This document shows, piece after piece, positions 7,007-15,320 of a stretch of 47,939 nucleotides of DNA. The notes under the pieces are model-generated. The model searched no databases. It was given only the letters and a program-made list of their open reading frames with translations, and was not told the origin of the DNA. Numbering within the stretch: position 1 is the stretch's first letter; each line of letters begins with the position of its first letter. A program made the position numbers and the translations under genes. Origin of the DNA: Polyangiaceae bacterium (lineage in GTDB: Bacteria > Myxococcota_A > Polyangia > Polyangiales > Polyangiaceae); contig JAJDAH010000139.1 in NCBI GenBank assembly GCA_029261965.1, forward strand, positions 1 through 47,939. The letters run 5' to 3'.

Positions 7007-8304
7007 AAAAAAACGCCCTCGACGTTCTCGAGCCCCGTAGCCACCGGCTCGCCAACGGCCTCGAAATCACGGTGGTACCGATGCCGGCGGTTCATCGCGT
7101 CGTCGTCGAGGCCAACCTGCGTGTCGGCCCGCGCTACGAATCCAAGAAGCAGAACGGCATCAGCCACTTCCTCGAGCACATGCTCTACCGGGGAACGCCC
7201 CGCCACCCCTCGTCCCACGCTCAGGCTTTGGCGTTCGAACGACTGGGTGGAACGCTGGTCGCGGCCACCTACGCCGACCGCGGCTCGATGGCGATCTCGA
7301 CTCCTCCCGAGAGCTTCGCGGAGGTGCTCGAGCTGTTTTGCGAGGTGTACCGCGAGCCCATCCTCGAAGGCATCGACGTCGAGAAAGGCATCGTTCGCGA
7401 GGAAATCAACGAAAGCCTCGACGAAGACGGACGCGAAATCGACCCGGACAATCTGATTCGTGCGCTGGCCTTCGAGGGACACGCGCTCGGCTTTCCGATC
7501 GTGGGCACGAGCAAGCTGCTCGAGAGCTTCGATCGAAAGCTACTCGCGTCTCACCACGAAGCTCACTACACAGGTCCCTCGACGGTCGTTTGTGTCGCCG
7601 GCCCGGTCGACGCCGACGAGGTGTTTCGCCTTCTCGAGACCCATCTCGGCGGGCTGGCGACCGGAGTACGTGCCCAGGCGACCCCACCCGCAGCTCAGCA
7701 CGAAACGCGGTTTCGGTACGTGAAGCACAAGTCGTCGAGCCAGACGGACGTGCGTCTGGCTTTTCACGCGCCCGGCGAACGCGACCCACTCGAGCCCGCC
7801 GTGGAGCTACTGCTTCGCACCATCGACGATGGGTTGTCGACGCGGCTCTACGAACGGATCTGCGACACTCGCGGGCTCTGCTACGACGTCTCAGCGGGCT
7901 ACGAAGCCTACGAGGATGTGGGCATGGTGGAAATCGCCGCCAGCTCGGTGCACGCGACGGCGGGCGAGGTCGTCGAGGAGCTAGTCAAGCTCGTCGACGA
8001 GCTTCGTGACGACGGCCCGACCCAGGCCGAAGTCGACAAAGCCAAGGTCCGGCACCGATGGCAATTGACCGAAATGCTCGACGACCCCGGGGCGGTCGCC
8101 GCGTTTTTTTCGTATGGGCGTCTCTCCGGAGCCCTCGGCACCCCGGCCGATCGGTGTGAAAAAATCGACGCTGTGCGTCGAGAACAAGTGCAAACGGTCG
8201 CGCAGCAAATCTTCGCGCGGGAACGCCTCTCGGCAGTCGCGGTGGGCCTGCAGAAGAACAAGGCTCGTCGGGCTCTGGAAGAGCTCGTCGCCGGCGCCAG
8301 TTAG
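7003..8304 (+). CDS. M16 family zinc peptidase
   Basis: A 433-aa insulinase/processing-peptidase-type protein. The inverted zinc motif HFLEH gives H55, E58 and H59. The downstream third ligand lies in VREEINESLDED (about residues 131-141). The second half (RLYERICDTRGLCYDVSAGYE) is the usual M16 C-terminal domain with the Arg/Tyr region used in substrate binding. There is no signal peptide, as is common for cytoplasmic M16 members. The ATG overlaps the stop of the upstream prolyl isomerase gene. Confidence 0.93.
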   Translation: MKKNALDVLEPRSHRLANGLEITVVPMPAVHRVVVEANLRVGPRYESKKQNGISHFLEHMLYRGTPRHPSSHAQALAFERLGGTLVAATYADRGSMAISTPPESFAEVLELFCEVYREPILEGIDVEKGIVREEINESLDEDGREIDPDNLIRALAFEGHALGFPIVGTSKLLESFDRKLLASHHEAHYTGPSTVVCVAGPVDADEVFRLLETHLGGLATGVRAQATPPAAQHETRFRYVKHKSSSQTDVRLAFHAPGERDPLEPAVELLLRTIDDGLSTRLYERICDTRGLCYDVSAGYEAYEDVGMVEIAASSVHATAGEVVEELVKLVDELRDDGPTQAEVDKAKVRHRWQLTEMLDDPGAVAAFFSYGRLSGALGTPADRCEKIDAVRREQVQTVAQQIFARERLSAVAVGLQKNKARRALEELVAGAS

Positions 8305-8316
8305 TTGGCGCTGCGG

Positions 8317-8341
8317 CCCGCGCCTTCGCTCTTGGCGCGGG
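8317..8341. terminator. hairpin between convergent genes
   Basis: CCCGCGCC (8317-8324) and GGCGCGGG (8334-8341) form an 8-bp GC stem over a 9-nt loop. It fills the 37-bp gap between the M16 peptidase and the leftward lipoprotein gene, so it could serve both directions. Confidence 0.6.
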
Positions 8342-9067
8342 TTACTGCACGGCCCACACGACTCGACATCGGCCCAGCTCGCAATCGGCGATGGCGTTCG
8401 ACGGCGGCTGGGGCTGGCACAGCGCGCAAGCCATCAGCGCGTCGCAGACGAGCTCGGAGAAGTCGCTTTCTCGGCCCACGTTGACCGCGATCAGGCCCTC
8501 CATGCCCTGGTCGCCGCCGCACTCGCAACAGTCGCGGGTCCTGAGCCGGCAGTCGCTCGCATCGCTACACTCGGTGACCTGATGCTCGCGAAGGTCGACG
8601 ACCTCGCAAGCTCCCGCGTTGCACGTCGCAATGAGCGTCGGATCTTGCGGCATGAAGCAACCGGGGCACGCCGGATTCATTCCGCAGACCTGCGCGGTGT
8701 ACGCGTTCACGTCGTCCCGATGCAGCGCGATGCTGTCGCTGGGCGTCGCGGCACCACACTGACCACAGCACGATGCCGGGATGAGCACGCAATCGGACGG
8801 CTCGCTGCAGCCCATCACGGGGCCTCCACCAGCCCCTCCGCTACCGGCGCCGCCGCCCGCTCCAGAGATCCCACCCGAGCCCGGTGCGCCGCCGGTGGCC
8901 GGTGCGCCGCCAGTGGCCGGTCCGCCGCCGGTGGCTGGTCCGCCGCCGGTGGCTGGTCCGCCGCCGCTGCCCGTGCCGGCATCGTCGTCTTCGAAGGTCG
9001 CCCCACCGCAACTCTGGCCTAGAAACAAGAGCGCGCCCACACCCACCACCCAACCGAATCGCCTCAT
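8342..9067 (-). CDS. Cys-rich secreted lipoprotein with GGxPAT repeats
   Basis: About 241 aa. The N-terminus MRRFGWVVGVGALLFLGQSC looks like a signal peptide ending in a lipobox-like cysteine, though GQSC is a poor lipobox. A low-complexity linker follows, with about five copies of GG[GA]PAT. The mature part has many cysteines (CSEPSDCVLIPASCCGQCG, later CRLRTRDCCECGG and CDALMACALC), suggesting a disulfide-bonded extracellular domain. The open frame extends to 9286, but the signal peptide places the start at 9067 (or ATG 9079). Function unknown. The general design is common in myxobacterial surface lipoproteins. Confidence 0.8.
   Translation of the reverse strand: MRRFGWVVGVGALLFLGQSCGGATFEDDDAGTGSGGGPATGGGPATGGGPATGGAPATGGAPGSGGISGAGGGAGSGGAGGGPVMGCSEPSDCVLIPASCCGQCGAATPSDSIALHRDDVNAYTAQVCGMNPACPGCFMPQDPTLIATCNAGACEVVDLREHQVTECSDASDCRLRTRDCCECGGDQGMEGLIAVNVGRESDFSELVCDALMACALCQPQPPSNAIADCELGRCRVVWAVQ
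8872..8965. repeat. 18-bp in-frame tandem repeat in lipoprotein gene
   Basis: About five imperfect copies of an 18-bp unit (TCCGCCGCCGGTGGCTGG on the plus strand) encode the hexapeptide GG[GA]PAT. The copy number could vary by slippage without shifting frame. Confidence 0.75.
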
Positions 9068-9129
9068 AGCCTCCAACATACCGCGCCTGCGCGCCCGTGC
9101 ACACGAGACGCCCTCGCCAAAGTATCCGC

Positions 9130-9789
9130 TCAGCGCGACAGCTGGGGCGTGCGCGCCGCGTGGTCGCCGATTTGGTAAGCCTCGAGACTCGGCAGCACCC
9201 TGTCCGAGAACAGAACGAGGCGCTGCCCAATCGCCATTTCCGCACCCGGACCCCGCGCCCGCGTCGTGAAGATCACCGCCAGGCACCGGCGAGCTTTGGC
9301 CCCGAAGGCGAGCGAGTAGCCTTCGATGCCATCCGGTACCTCACGCACCCCCACGATGACCTGGGTGTCGTAGCCATCGGGTTTGCCGAGGTCGATCATG
9401 TCGACGAGGCTTTCGGGGGTCGGCTGAGGGATCCGGTCCGCGCCTAGGGCTCGCGCCGAGGCTTCGCAATCCCGACCGTTCACGGCTTCGTCCGCGCGCC
9501 ACGCCCGGAGTACGAGCGTCGATTCGCTCGGCGCATGCTCGGCGGCGAACCAGGTGGTGGCTTTCTCGTCGACCCTCCAGCGCGCCGCGTCGGGCAGCCG
9601 AAAACGAAGCAGGAACCGCGGAGCGACCAGAGTGTCCCAGCCTGAGCTGGGCAGCGCTTCTTTGCTGGCTGGCGCCACCTTGGGCGGCGGTGGCTCCGGC
9701 TGGGGCGGCGGCGGTGGCGCCGACGCGCACGCGGCCAGAGCAGGCACCGAACCAACGAGGGCTAGTGCCGCGTTTCCGAGACGATGCAC
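9130..9789 (-). CDS. hypothetical lipoprotein
   Basis: About 219 aa. The signal peptide ends PALAACASA (lipobox LAAC) and is followed by a Pro-rich linker (PPPPPQPEPPPP). The mature part is a single domain with no motif I recognise (GWDTLVAPRFLLRFRLPDA, GYDTQVIVGVREVPDGIEGY). I choose the GTG at 9789 because it overlaps the TAG of ilvE (TAGTG) and gives a clean signal peptide; the upstream GTG at 9807 lies inside ilvE. It is translationally coupled to ilvE but is unlikely to share its function. Confidence 0.75.
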   Translation of the reverse strand: MHRLGNAALALVGSVPALAACASAPPPPPQPEPPPPKVAPASKEALPSSGWDTLVAPRFLLRFRLPDAARWRVDEKATTWFAAEHAPSESTLVLRAWRADEAVNGRDCEASARALGADRIPQPTPESLVDMIDLGKPDGYDTQVIVGVREVPDGIEGYSLAFGAKARRCLAVIFTTRARGPGAEMAIGQRLVLFSDRVLPSLEAYQIGDHAARTPQLSR

Positions 9790-10712
9790 TAGACGCGGGC
9801 GAGCCACTCGGGGTGCGAGGTGTCGCTACCGCGCACCACGTCGAAGTAGCGCTCCTGCAAGCGGCGAGTCACCTCGCCCACCTGGCCGGTTCCGACCGCG
9901 CGCCCGTCAACCTCGCGCACGGGAGTGACCTCGGCCGCGGTACCAGTGAGGAAAACTTCGTCAGCGAGGTACAGCTCGTCTCGTGTGATTCGTTCTTCCT
10001 GGAGCGGCGTGCCGTCCTCACGCGCCAGGGTCATGACCGTGTCGCGGGTGATGCCGGCGAGAATCGACGAAGACAGTGGCGGCGTCGTGATGCGCCCCTT
10101 CTTCACGATGAAGATGTTTTCTCCGGATCCTTCGCTGACGTAGCCGTTGACATCGAGCAGAATGGCTTCGTCGTACCCCGACGCGATCGCTTCGTGTTTG
10201 GCGACGACCGAGTTGATGTACTGCCCGGTGAGCTTGCCCTTCGCGAAACCCACATTGATGTGGTGTCTCGCATACGAAGCGATTTTGCAGCGAATCCCTT
10301 TTTCGAGACCCTCCTTGCCGAGGTAGGCGCCCCACTTCCACGCGATCACGTACGTCTCGATCGGATTGTCCGGAGCGTGAATGCCCATGGCCCCCTCGCC
10401 CATGATGGTGATGGGCCGCAGGTACCCCTCTTCGAGCTCGTTCTGGCGCAGGACGTCGAGGCAACCCTCGTGGACCTGCGCGCGCGTGACCCGTGGCTCG
10501 ATCATCACGAGCTTGCACGAATCAAACAATCGGTCGACGTGTTCCGTCAGCCGGAAAACGCACGTGGCGCCGTCCGCGCGCTTGTAGGCGCGAATGCCCT
10601 CGAACGCCCCGACGCCGTAGTGAAGCGTATGGGTGAGCAGCGACGTGTGCCCGCCCTCGTCGAACCCAACGACCTTGCCGTCTTTCCAGATTTTCTTGCC
10701 GAACTCGACCAT
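9789..10712 (-). CDS. ilvE: branched-chain amino acid aminotransferase
   Basis: A 307-aa fold-type IV PLP aminotransferase that transfers the amino group between glutamate and the keto acids of valine, leucine and isoleucine. The PLP lysine should be K160 in AKGKLTGQYINS, aligned with the KAAGNY motif of the E. coli enzyme. The family signature GYDEAILLDVNGYVSEGSGEN and the early FEGIRAY motif are intact. The ATG at 10712 has a strong Shine-Dalgarno GGAGGT 8 nt upstream. Length matches the family. Confidence 0.97.
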   Translation of the reverse strand: MVEFGKKIWKDGKVVGFDEGGHTSLLTHTLHYGVGAFEGIRAYKRADGATCVFRLTEHVDRLFDSCKLVMIEPRVTRAQVHEGCLDVLRQNELEEGYLRPITIMGEGAMGIHAPDNPIETYVIAWKWGAYLGKEGLEKGIRCKIASYARHHINVGFAKGKLTGQYINSVVAKHEAIASGYDEAILLDVNGYVSEGSGENIFIVKKGRITTPPLSSSILAGITRDTVMTLAREDGTPLQEERITRDELYLADEVFLTGTAAEVTPVREVDGRAVGTGQVGEVTRRLQERYFDVVRGSDTSHPEWLARV

Positions 10713-11146
10713 CTTGCCGACCTCCCTTGGGGTCGGAGGGGTCGAACCATACTCTTCGGAATCGGGGAGAGCGAGCCCAGCGCGGCACGCCTTCGAGCCT
10801 GGTCACGTCGGGCGGATGGACACATTCTGCGCTGACGTCGCAAGATTTTCGCGGCCCTCGGCACCTCCAGCAGCCGATTTTTCCAAGCGAACATCTGGAC
10901 TTCGGACGCCAGGGGCGGTGCGAGCGCGACTACGCACCCCGCCGGGCGGCGCTCGGGTGACCCGAAAATTGCTCGCCCCACCGAGGGCGTGTGGTATGGC
11001 TTTGTTCACGTGAGGGCGCGTTGGGGAGCGCGTCTGTCTCGCCGCAACCGCGGCAGGAGAAGCAGGGCCCGAGAGCTCTGACCACCCCAACGCCACTGGG
11101 CCTTTGGGCCGACGCCGGCACAGCACCGAGCGAGGGAACTGTAGAG
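10713..11146. other. 434-bp intergenic region between divergent genes
   Basis: It holds the leader of ilvE and presumably its promoter, and the promoter of the rightward 11147 gene. Open frames crossing it have no Shine-Dalgarno and read as Arg/Pro-rich shadows. I see no convincing promoter, RNA or repeat. Confidence 0.6.
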
Positions 11147-11749
11147 ATGGAAGGACGACGCCAGAAGTCTGGCGGAGGCCGACGCAGGCGAAGGAAAGCC
11201 AAGGCCGAGAAACGGCCGGCGGTAGAGCCGGTGACGATCGCGGCCCGTCGGCCCAACTCGCCCCGGCTCACCAAGCCCAATGGTCGCAGCGTGATCGCCG
11301 CCTCCGCAACGCCAGTCACTCGGAACCGTCCGGACGAGCCCGCGGGAGCGGAGGGGGTGGAGCCCCAAGCTTCCGCCAAGCCCCAGCGACGGTCGGCTCG
11401 CATCATCCAGCTGTCGCGCGGGGACGCCGACGCCAAAGAGCAAGAGCGCCTGCGGCTCTTGGACCGGCTGATGACCTGCGAGACACGCGGAGCGATCAGC
11501 CGCTGTGCCGACACGTACACCGATGCCGGCTTCGAGTTCCCGGAAGAGCAAGAGGTGCAGCTGCAGCTCCTGGAGCACTTCGACGACGAGCACGCTGGTC
11601 TAGCGGTGGAGGTGCTCAACCGAATCCTGGAGACCGAGCCGCCGCTCAAACGCCCGATCCTCGACCAACGCCTCAAGCGACTCGAGGAAGGCTCCGACGA
11701 CGCTGGCACGCGCGAAGCGGCCGCAGAGCTGCGCCGCCGAATCCGCTGA
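11147..11749 (+). CDS. hypothetical protein with very basic N-terminus
   Basis: About 200 aa. It begins MEGRRQKSGGGRRRRRKAKA, a strongly basic, likely disordered tail that could bind nucleic acid. The C-terminal 110 residues look folded and helical (ERLRLLDRLMTCETRGAISR through LKRLEEGSDDAGTREAAAEL). The frame is open to a GTG at 10991, but the extension is Pro/Thr-rich and unlike a real N-terminus. The ATG at 11147 follows a purine-rich GAGGGA. Family unknown; the helical region resembles HEAT/TPR-like helices. Confidence 0.7.
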   Translation: MEGRRQKSGGGRRRRRKAKAEKRPAVEPVTIAARRPNSPRLTKPNGRSVIAASATPVTRNRPDEPAGAEGVEPQASAKPQRRSARIIQLSRGDADAKEQERLRLLDRLMTCETRGAISRCADTYTDAGFEFPEEQEVQLQLLEHFDDEHAGLAVEVLNRILETEPPLKRPILDQRLKRLEEGSDDAGTREAAAELRRRIR

Positions 11750-11754
11750 CCGGT

Positions 11755-11783
11755 TTTTTGCGCTGACCGCGCATTCTTGTAGC
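11755..11783 (+). promoter_or_regulatory. putative sigma70-type promoter for CxxC-ladder gene
   Basis: TTGCGC (about 11757-11762), a 16-nt spacer and TAGCCT (about 11779-11784), upstream of the 11827 gene. Moderate match only. Confidence 0.35.
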
Positions 11784-11826
11784 CTCGGCAACCGAACCCC
11801 GATGCGACGAGCAGGGGCGCCGGCCG

Positions 11827-12240
11827 ATGGACAAGCGAGAGTTCGAGAATCGCCATCGAGAGCTTCTGGCGAGCCTGAGCCAGAAAAACGAGAACCAAGG
11901 GTGCATCGAATGCGTGGGTTGCACGGCATGCAATCGCTGCACCTTTTGTCGGCATTCCGACCGCCTGCTTCGATGCCACTACTGCGTGCGATGTGCGATG
12001 TGCTCGGACTGCTCCCACTGTCGGGGATCTCGCGGCCTCGTCTCGTCGCAGCACTGTGTCGAATGTGAGAACTGTACCGCCAGCGCCTACCTCGTTCGAT
12101 GTGTGTCGGTGTCCGGTTCGACTTATTGCTTCGGTTGCGTGGGGATATCCGGAGCGGACTTTCATATCTTGAACGAACCCCACGAACGTTCGGAGTACTT
12201 CGAAATCACCCGACGCTTGAGCCGCGAGTTGGGGCTCTGA
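11827..12240 (+). CDS. CxxC-ladder cysteine-rich protein
   Basis: 137 aa with 18 cysteines. Most fall exactly every third residue: C26-29-32-35-38-41, C50-53-56-59-62-65 and C77-80-83, followed by C92, C101 and C104. No signal peptide is present, so the protein is probably cytoplasmic and the cysteines more likely bind metal than form disulfides. A conserved-looking tail (DFHILNEPHERSEYFEITRRL) follows. I recall related myxobacterial proteins carrying a CaiB/BaiF label, which the sequence does not support. Start ATG 11827 follows AGGGG. Its stop overlaps the start of the next gene (TGATG). Confidence 0.85.
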   Translation: MDKREFENRHRELLASLSQKNENQGCIECVGCTACNRCTFCRHSDRLLRCHYCVRCAMCSDCSHCRGSRGLVSSQHCVECENCTASAYLVRCVSVSGSTYCFGCVGISGADFHILNEPHERSEYFEITRRLSRELGL

Positions 12241-12572
12241 TGACGGCGTCGTTGGCCGACACGTTGTTCGAGGCGCTCTGGAAGAAGGTCATCGACGACT
12301 GGGACAACGACACTGCCCACGGGGCGTTTCTGCAGCACTGCCAGGACCACGGGCAGCTGGCCGAAGCGGCTGCGCGCTATCGCGGCATGTCCGGCGATCG
12401 AGAACGTGGGCCGAGCGCAGAAAAGCGCCTTCAGGCCGTCGCCATGTTGGCGATGACCAACCTCGAGACGCATCGAACGGCGCGGACCAGCCGAACCCCG
12501 ACCGCGGCCATCGCCCTCATGCTTTTCTTCGCGTTGAGCGCCGGGTTCCTGCTCTACCTCTTTCACGAATGA
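12240..12572 (+). CDS. small tail-anchored hypothetical protein
   Basis: 110 aa. A soluble helical N-terminal part (LADTLFEALWKKVIDDWDND, ARYRGM) precedes one C-terminal membrane helix (AAIALMLFFALSAGFLLYLF) and HE at the end, so it is probably tail-anchored in the inner membrane. The ATG overlaps the stop of the CxxC-ladder gene, which suggests the two work together. I do not recognise a family. Confidence 0.8.
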   Translation: MTASLADTLFEALWKKVIDDWDNDTAHGAFLQHCQDHGQLAEAAARYRGMSGDRERGPSAEKRLQAVAMLAMTNLETHRTARTSRTPTAAIALMLFFALSAGFLLYLFHE

Positions 12573-12756
12573 GCTCGCCGAGGCCCCCCCGCGAAACGGC
12601 CATGTCGGCAGAATTTTTTGTCATTCCGCGGCCGACCGGGAATCCAATGAAGACTCGCGGTGTTAGCTCCGCTGGTTTCGGAGCGTTCTTACTCGGAAAG
12701 CTCCGCGCGAGCGCCAATCCGCGTTAAGAAGACGCCAATTGTTCCAGGAGGTTCGG

Positions 12757-13308
12757 ATGAATCGCTTCCAGATCGTATCGCTACTGGCCGTGTCCCTCGC
12801 GGCCGCCGCCTGTGGCTCCGACCCCAAGCCGCCCCCCGCGGCCCCGAGCGGGGGGACCGACGAGCCCACCGCGGCGCCGGCGCCGGCACCCGCCGCCGAG
12901 CCCGCACCCGCGAAGGACAAGGATCCCAAGCGCGCCACGCTGAACATCTCCGAAGAGATCCAGAAGGCCTGCGGGATCACCGCCTCCGACGCGCACTTCG
13001 GGTTCGACTCGTCGAACATCCGCGCCTCGGACCACGCGGTGCTCGACAAGCTCGCCAAGTGTTTCATCAGCGGACCTTTGGCGGGTCGCCGGATGCGGTT
13101 GGTGGGTCACGCCGATCCGCGAGGAGCGGACGAATACAACATGGCGCTCGGCGGCGACCGCGCGGAGAACGTGAAACGGTTCGTCGTCTCCAAGGGCCTC
13201 GCTGCGAACCGGATGGAAACCTCCTCTCGCGGCGAGCTCGAGGCCACGGGTACCGACGAAGCGTCGTGGTTCCGCGACCGACGCGTCGACATCATGCTGG
13301 CGGACTGA
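12757..13308 (+). CDS. pal: peptidoglycan-associated lipoprotein (OmpA domain)
   Basis: About 183 aa. The signal peptide with lipobox LAAAAC is followed by a Pro/Ala-rich linker and an OmpA-type peptidoglycan-binding domain with AHFGFDSSNI, GHADPRGADEYNMALGGDRA and the RRVDI terminus. Pal tethers the outer membrane to peptidoglycan and binds TolB. The ATG at 12757 has AGGAGG 5 nt upstream; an earlier ATG (12739) would disrupt the signal peptide. It heads a pal-tolQ-tolR-tolA-tolB cluster, while in E. coli pal comes last. Confidence 0.92.
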   Translation: MNRFQIVSLLAVSLAAAACGSDPKPPPAAPSGGTDEPTAAPAPAPAAEPAPAKDKDPKRATLNISEEIQKACGITASDAHFGFDSSNIRASDHAVLDKLAKCFISGPLAGRRMRLVGHADPRGADEYNMALGGDRAENVKRFVVSKGLAANRMETSSRGELEATGTDEASWFRDRRVDIMLAD

Positions 13309-13320
13309 GCCGAGTAGCCC

Positions 13321-14055
13321 GTGCAGGAATCGCCGTCCGCCGCCAAACCCGAGGCCCTCGACCCGATGAGCCTCGTGCTCGACGCGTCGGGGGTCGTCAT
13401 GGCCGTCCTGGTCTTTTTGGTCATCGCGGCCACAGGGGTCTGGATCATCTGGATTCTGAAGACGATGCAGCTCGGGCGGCTCCGGGCGGCTCACCACCGT
13501 TTCGAGCGGGCCACCGAGACCATCGATGGGGCCTCCGAGCTCATCGGCACAGCGCTCGAGTACAAAGACACGCCGGGCGCACGCGTCGTCATCGAGCTCG
13601 GCAAACGCCATCATCAGCGCAACATTTCCACCGAGCTCATGATGGCGGTCGCCAAGCGCGCCATTGCGGACGAAGCGCAGCGGGCGTCTTCACTCATGCC
13701 CACTCTCTCGAGCATCGCCAGCTCGGCCCCGTTCATCGGTCTCTTCGGCACCGTCTGGGGCATCATGGACGCCTTCATCAAGATCGGCATCGAGAAGAGC
13801 GCGTCGCTCCCGGTCGTCGCCCCGGCCATCGCCGAGGCTTTGATCGCGACCGCGGTTGGCCTGTTCGCCGCGATCCCCGCGACCATCGCCTACAACTACG
13901 TGGACCAGCGCATCGGCGATTTCATGAGCGAGCTCGAAGCGTCGAGCGAGTCCTGGGCGCAAACGATCGCCGGAGATCCCGCGGCGCCATCTTCCGCGAT
14001 GCCTCTCGTGCGCCAAAGCGACCGCCCGCCGCCCCAACCCGTGTACGGGGGCTGA
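13321..14055 (+). CDS. tolQ: TolQ/ExbB/MotA-family proton channel protein
   Basis: 244 aa with three membrane segments: about residues 23-47 (VVMAVLVFLVIAATGVWIIW), 130-150 (the ASSAPFIGLFGTVWGIMDAF signature) and 165-190 (IAEALIATAVGLFAAIPATI). It forms the inner-membrane proton channel with TolR and energises TolA. It starts at GTG 13321, 12 nt after pal. An internal ATG at about residue 16 is an alternative. Confidence 0.92.
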   Translation: MQESPSAAKPEALDPMSLVLDASGVVMAVLVFLVIAATGVWIIWILKTMQLGRLRAAHHRFERATETIDGASELIGTALEYKDTPGARVVIELGKRHHQRNISTELMMAVAKRAIADEAQRASSLMPTLSSIASSAPFIGLFGTVWGIMDAFIKIGIEKSASLPVVAPAIAEALIATAVGLFAAIPATIAYNYVDQRIGDFMSELEASSESWAQTIAGDPAAPSSAMPLVRQSDRPPPQPVYGG

Positions 14056-14058
14056 AAC

Positions 14059-14523
14059 GTGGGCGCGGCGTTGCCCAAGCGCGGCCGGGGGGGATTTCGA
14101 GAAATCAACGTCACCCCCTTCGTCGACGTGATGTTGGTGCTGTTGATCATTTTCATGGTCACCGCCCCGCTCTTGACGACGGGCTTGCGCATCAACCTGC
14201 CGGAAGTGAAAGCCGCTGAAACTCCGGTCGAGGACGCGCGCCTGCTGGTCACCGTGACCAAAGAAGAGCGAATCATGTTCGGAGACGAAGACGTCACCGG
14301 CAGAATCGCCGAGGCGCTCAAGGAGGACGATCGAGTTCAGGTCGAACGTGAACTCTACATCCGCGCCGACAAGGACGCGCGCTACGGGGTCGTCGCGACA
14401 GTCGTCGCCGCTGCCCGTAACAGTGGCGTGGAATCCCTCAACTTGCTGGTGCAACCCGAAATCGAAGAGTCCCCGAAGGAAGAAGACGAGCCCAAGAAGG
14501 CGGGCGGAGCCAAGAAGAAGTGA
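14059..14523 (+). CDS. tolR: TolR/ExbD-family protein
   Basis: 154 aa. One N-terminal membrane helix carries the conserved aspartate (NVTPFVDVMLVLLIIFMVTA), then a periplasmic domain (INLPEVKAAETP onward) and a charged Glu/Lys-rich tail. It pairs with TolQ in the proton channel. Start GTG 14059 is three nt after the tolQ stop. The stop overlaps the tolA start (GTGA). Confidence 0.93.
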   Translation: MGAALPKRGRGGFREINVTPFVDVMLVLLIIFMVTAPLLTTGLRINLPEVKAAETPVEDARLLVTVTKEERIMFGDEDVTGRIAEALKEDDRVQVERELYIRADKDARYGVVATVVAAARNSGVESLNLLVQPEIEESPKEEDEPKKAGGAKKK

Positions 14524-15320
14524 CTGCGACGTTTCTGCCGCAAGAGCTCGGCGTGGCAGTGATTTCGAGCGTGGCGGTGCAGGCTGTCGCGGTGTTGTCG
14601 ATGCTCTACACCTCGCTCGATTCCGAAACGCCCCCGCAAGCGGAAGTGAAGAAGTCCGTGCCAATGGCCGTCAAACCGATTCTGGACATGACTCCGCTTC
14701 TGAAGCTCGGCAGCCAGGCCAAAGCGAAGCTGCCCGACATGTGGGTCAAGCAGAAGCCGATCAAGCGAGTCGAACAAACGAGCGCCCCGTCGCCCGATGC
14801 AAAGAAGACTCCCGAGGCGATCCCGTCGAGCAAGCTCGCGCCGCTCGACGCGGCGGCGCCTCCGCCGGACGCACAAACGGCGAAGGAGGTCGACGACGAC
14901 ATTCTGAGGATGGACGCCACTCCGGAAACCGTCGACCCCAAGCTCGCGGAAAAGGGCACGGAGGACGGACACAAAGATGGGACCGAGACCGATCCGTTGA
15001 AGGGACGAGCCGTGAGCATCTATCGCGGCAAGATCATCGCGTGGTTCAACCGACGGTTTCAGGTGCCCACGGGAACCGTGCCTTGCGACCAGCTCAAAGG
15101 CTTGAGCGCGGCGGTGACGGCGAATGTCGGCGGCGATCGAACGGTAACGGGTTACTCGCTGACCAAGCCGAGCGGGAACGCCGCCTTCGATGGCCGGGTT
15201 CGAGCAGCCATGGATTCGGCCGTGGGCCAACAACTGCCACCACCACCACCCAATTACCCCGACATTCTGGATTCCGCCGTCTACGCGGCGTTCTCCGGAG
15301 GAGGTCAGAAATGCGAATAG
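14520..15320 (+). CDS. tolA: TolA/TonB-like energy-transducing protein
   Basis: 266 aa. It has an N-terminal membrane helix (about residues 10-30), a Lys/Pro/Ala-rich linker and a C-terminal TonB/TolA-like domain (about 165-266: YRGKIIAWFNRRFQVP, FDGRVRAAMDSAVG). It should link the TolQR motor to Pal/TolB. It is shorter than E. coli TolA (421 aa), with no long repeat helix. The name comes mainly from its position between tolR and tolB. Start GTG 14520 overlaps the tolR stop. Confidence 0.8.
   Translation: MTATFLPQELGVAVISSVAVQAVAVLSMLYTSLDSETPPQAEVKKSVPMAVKPILDMTPLLKLGSQAKAKLPDMWVKQKPIKRVEQTSAPSPDAKKTPEAIPSSKLAPLDAAAPPPDAQTAKEVDDDILRMDATPETVDPKLAEKGTEDGHKDGTETDPLKGRAVSIYRGKIIAWFNRRFQVPTGTVPCDQLKGLSAAVTANVGGDRTVTGYSLTKPSGNAAFDGRVRAAMDSAVGQQLPPPPPNYPDILDSAVYAAFSGGGQKCE

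Noticed and set aside
10713-11146. A regulatory RNA or gene in the 434-bp gap
   Set aside because: No conserved-looking hairpin, promoter or coding bias could be picked out.
11827-12240. CaiB/BaiF (CoA transferase) label for the Cys-rich protein
   Set aside because: The protein is 137 aa, has no CoA-transferase motif and is dominated by the CxxC ladder.
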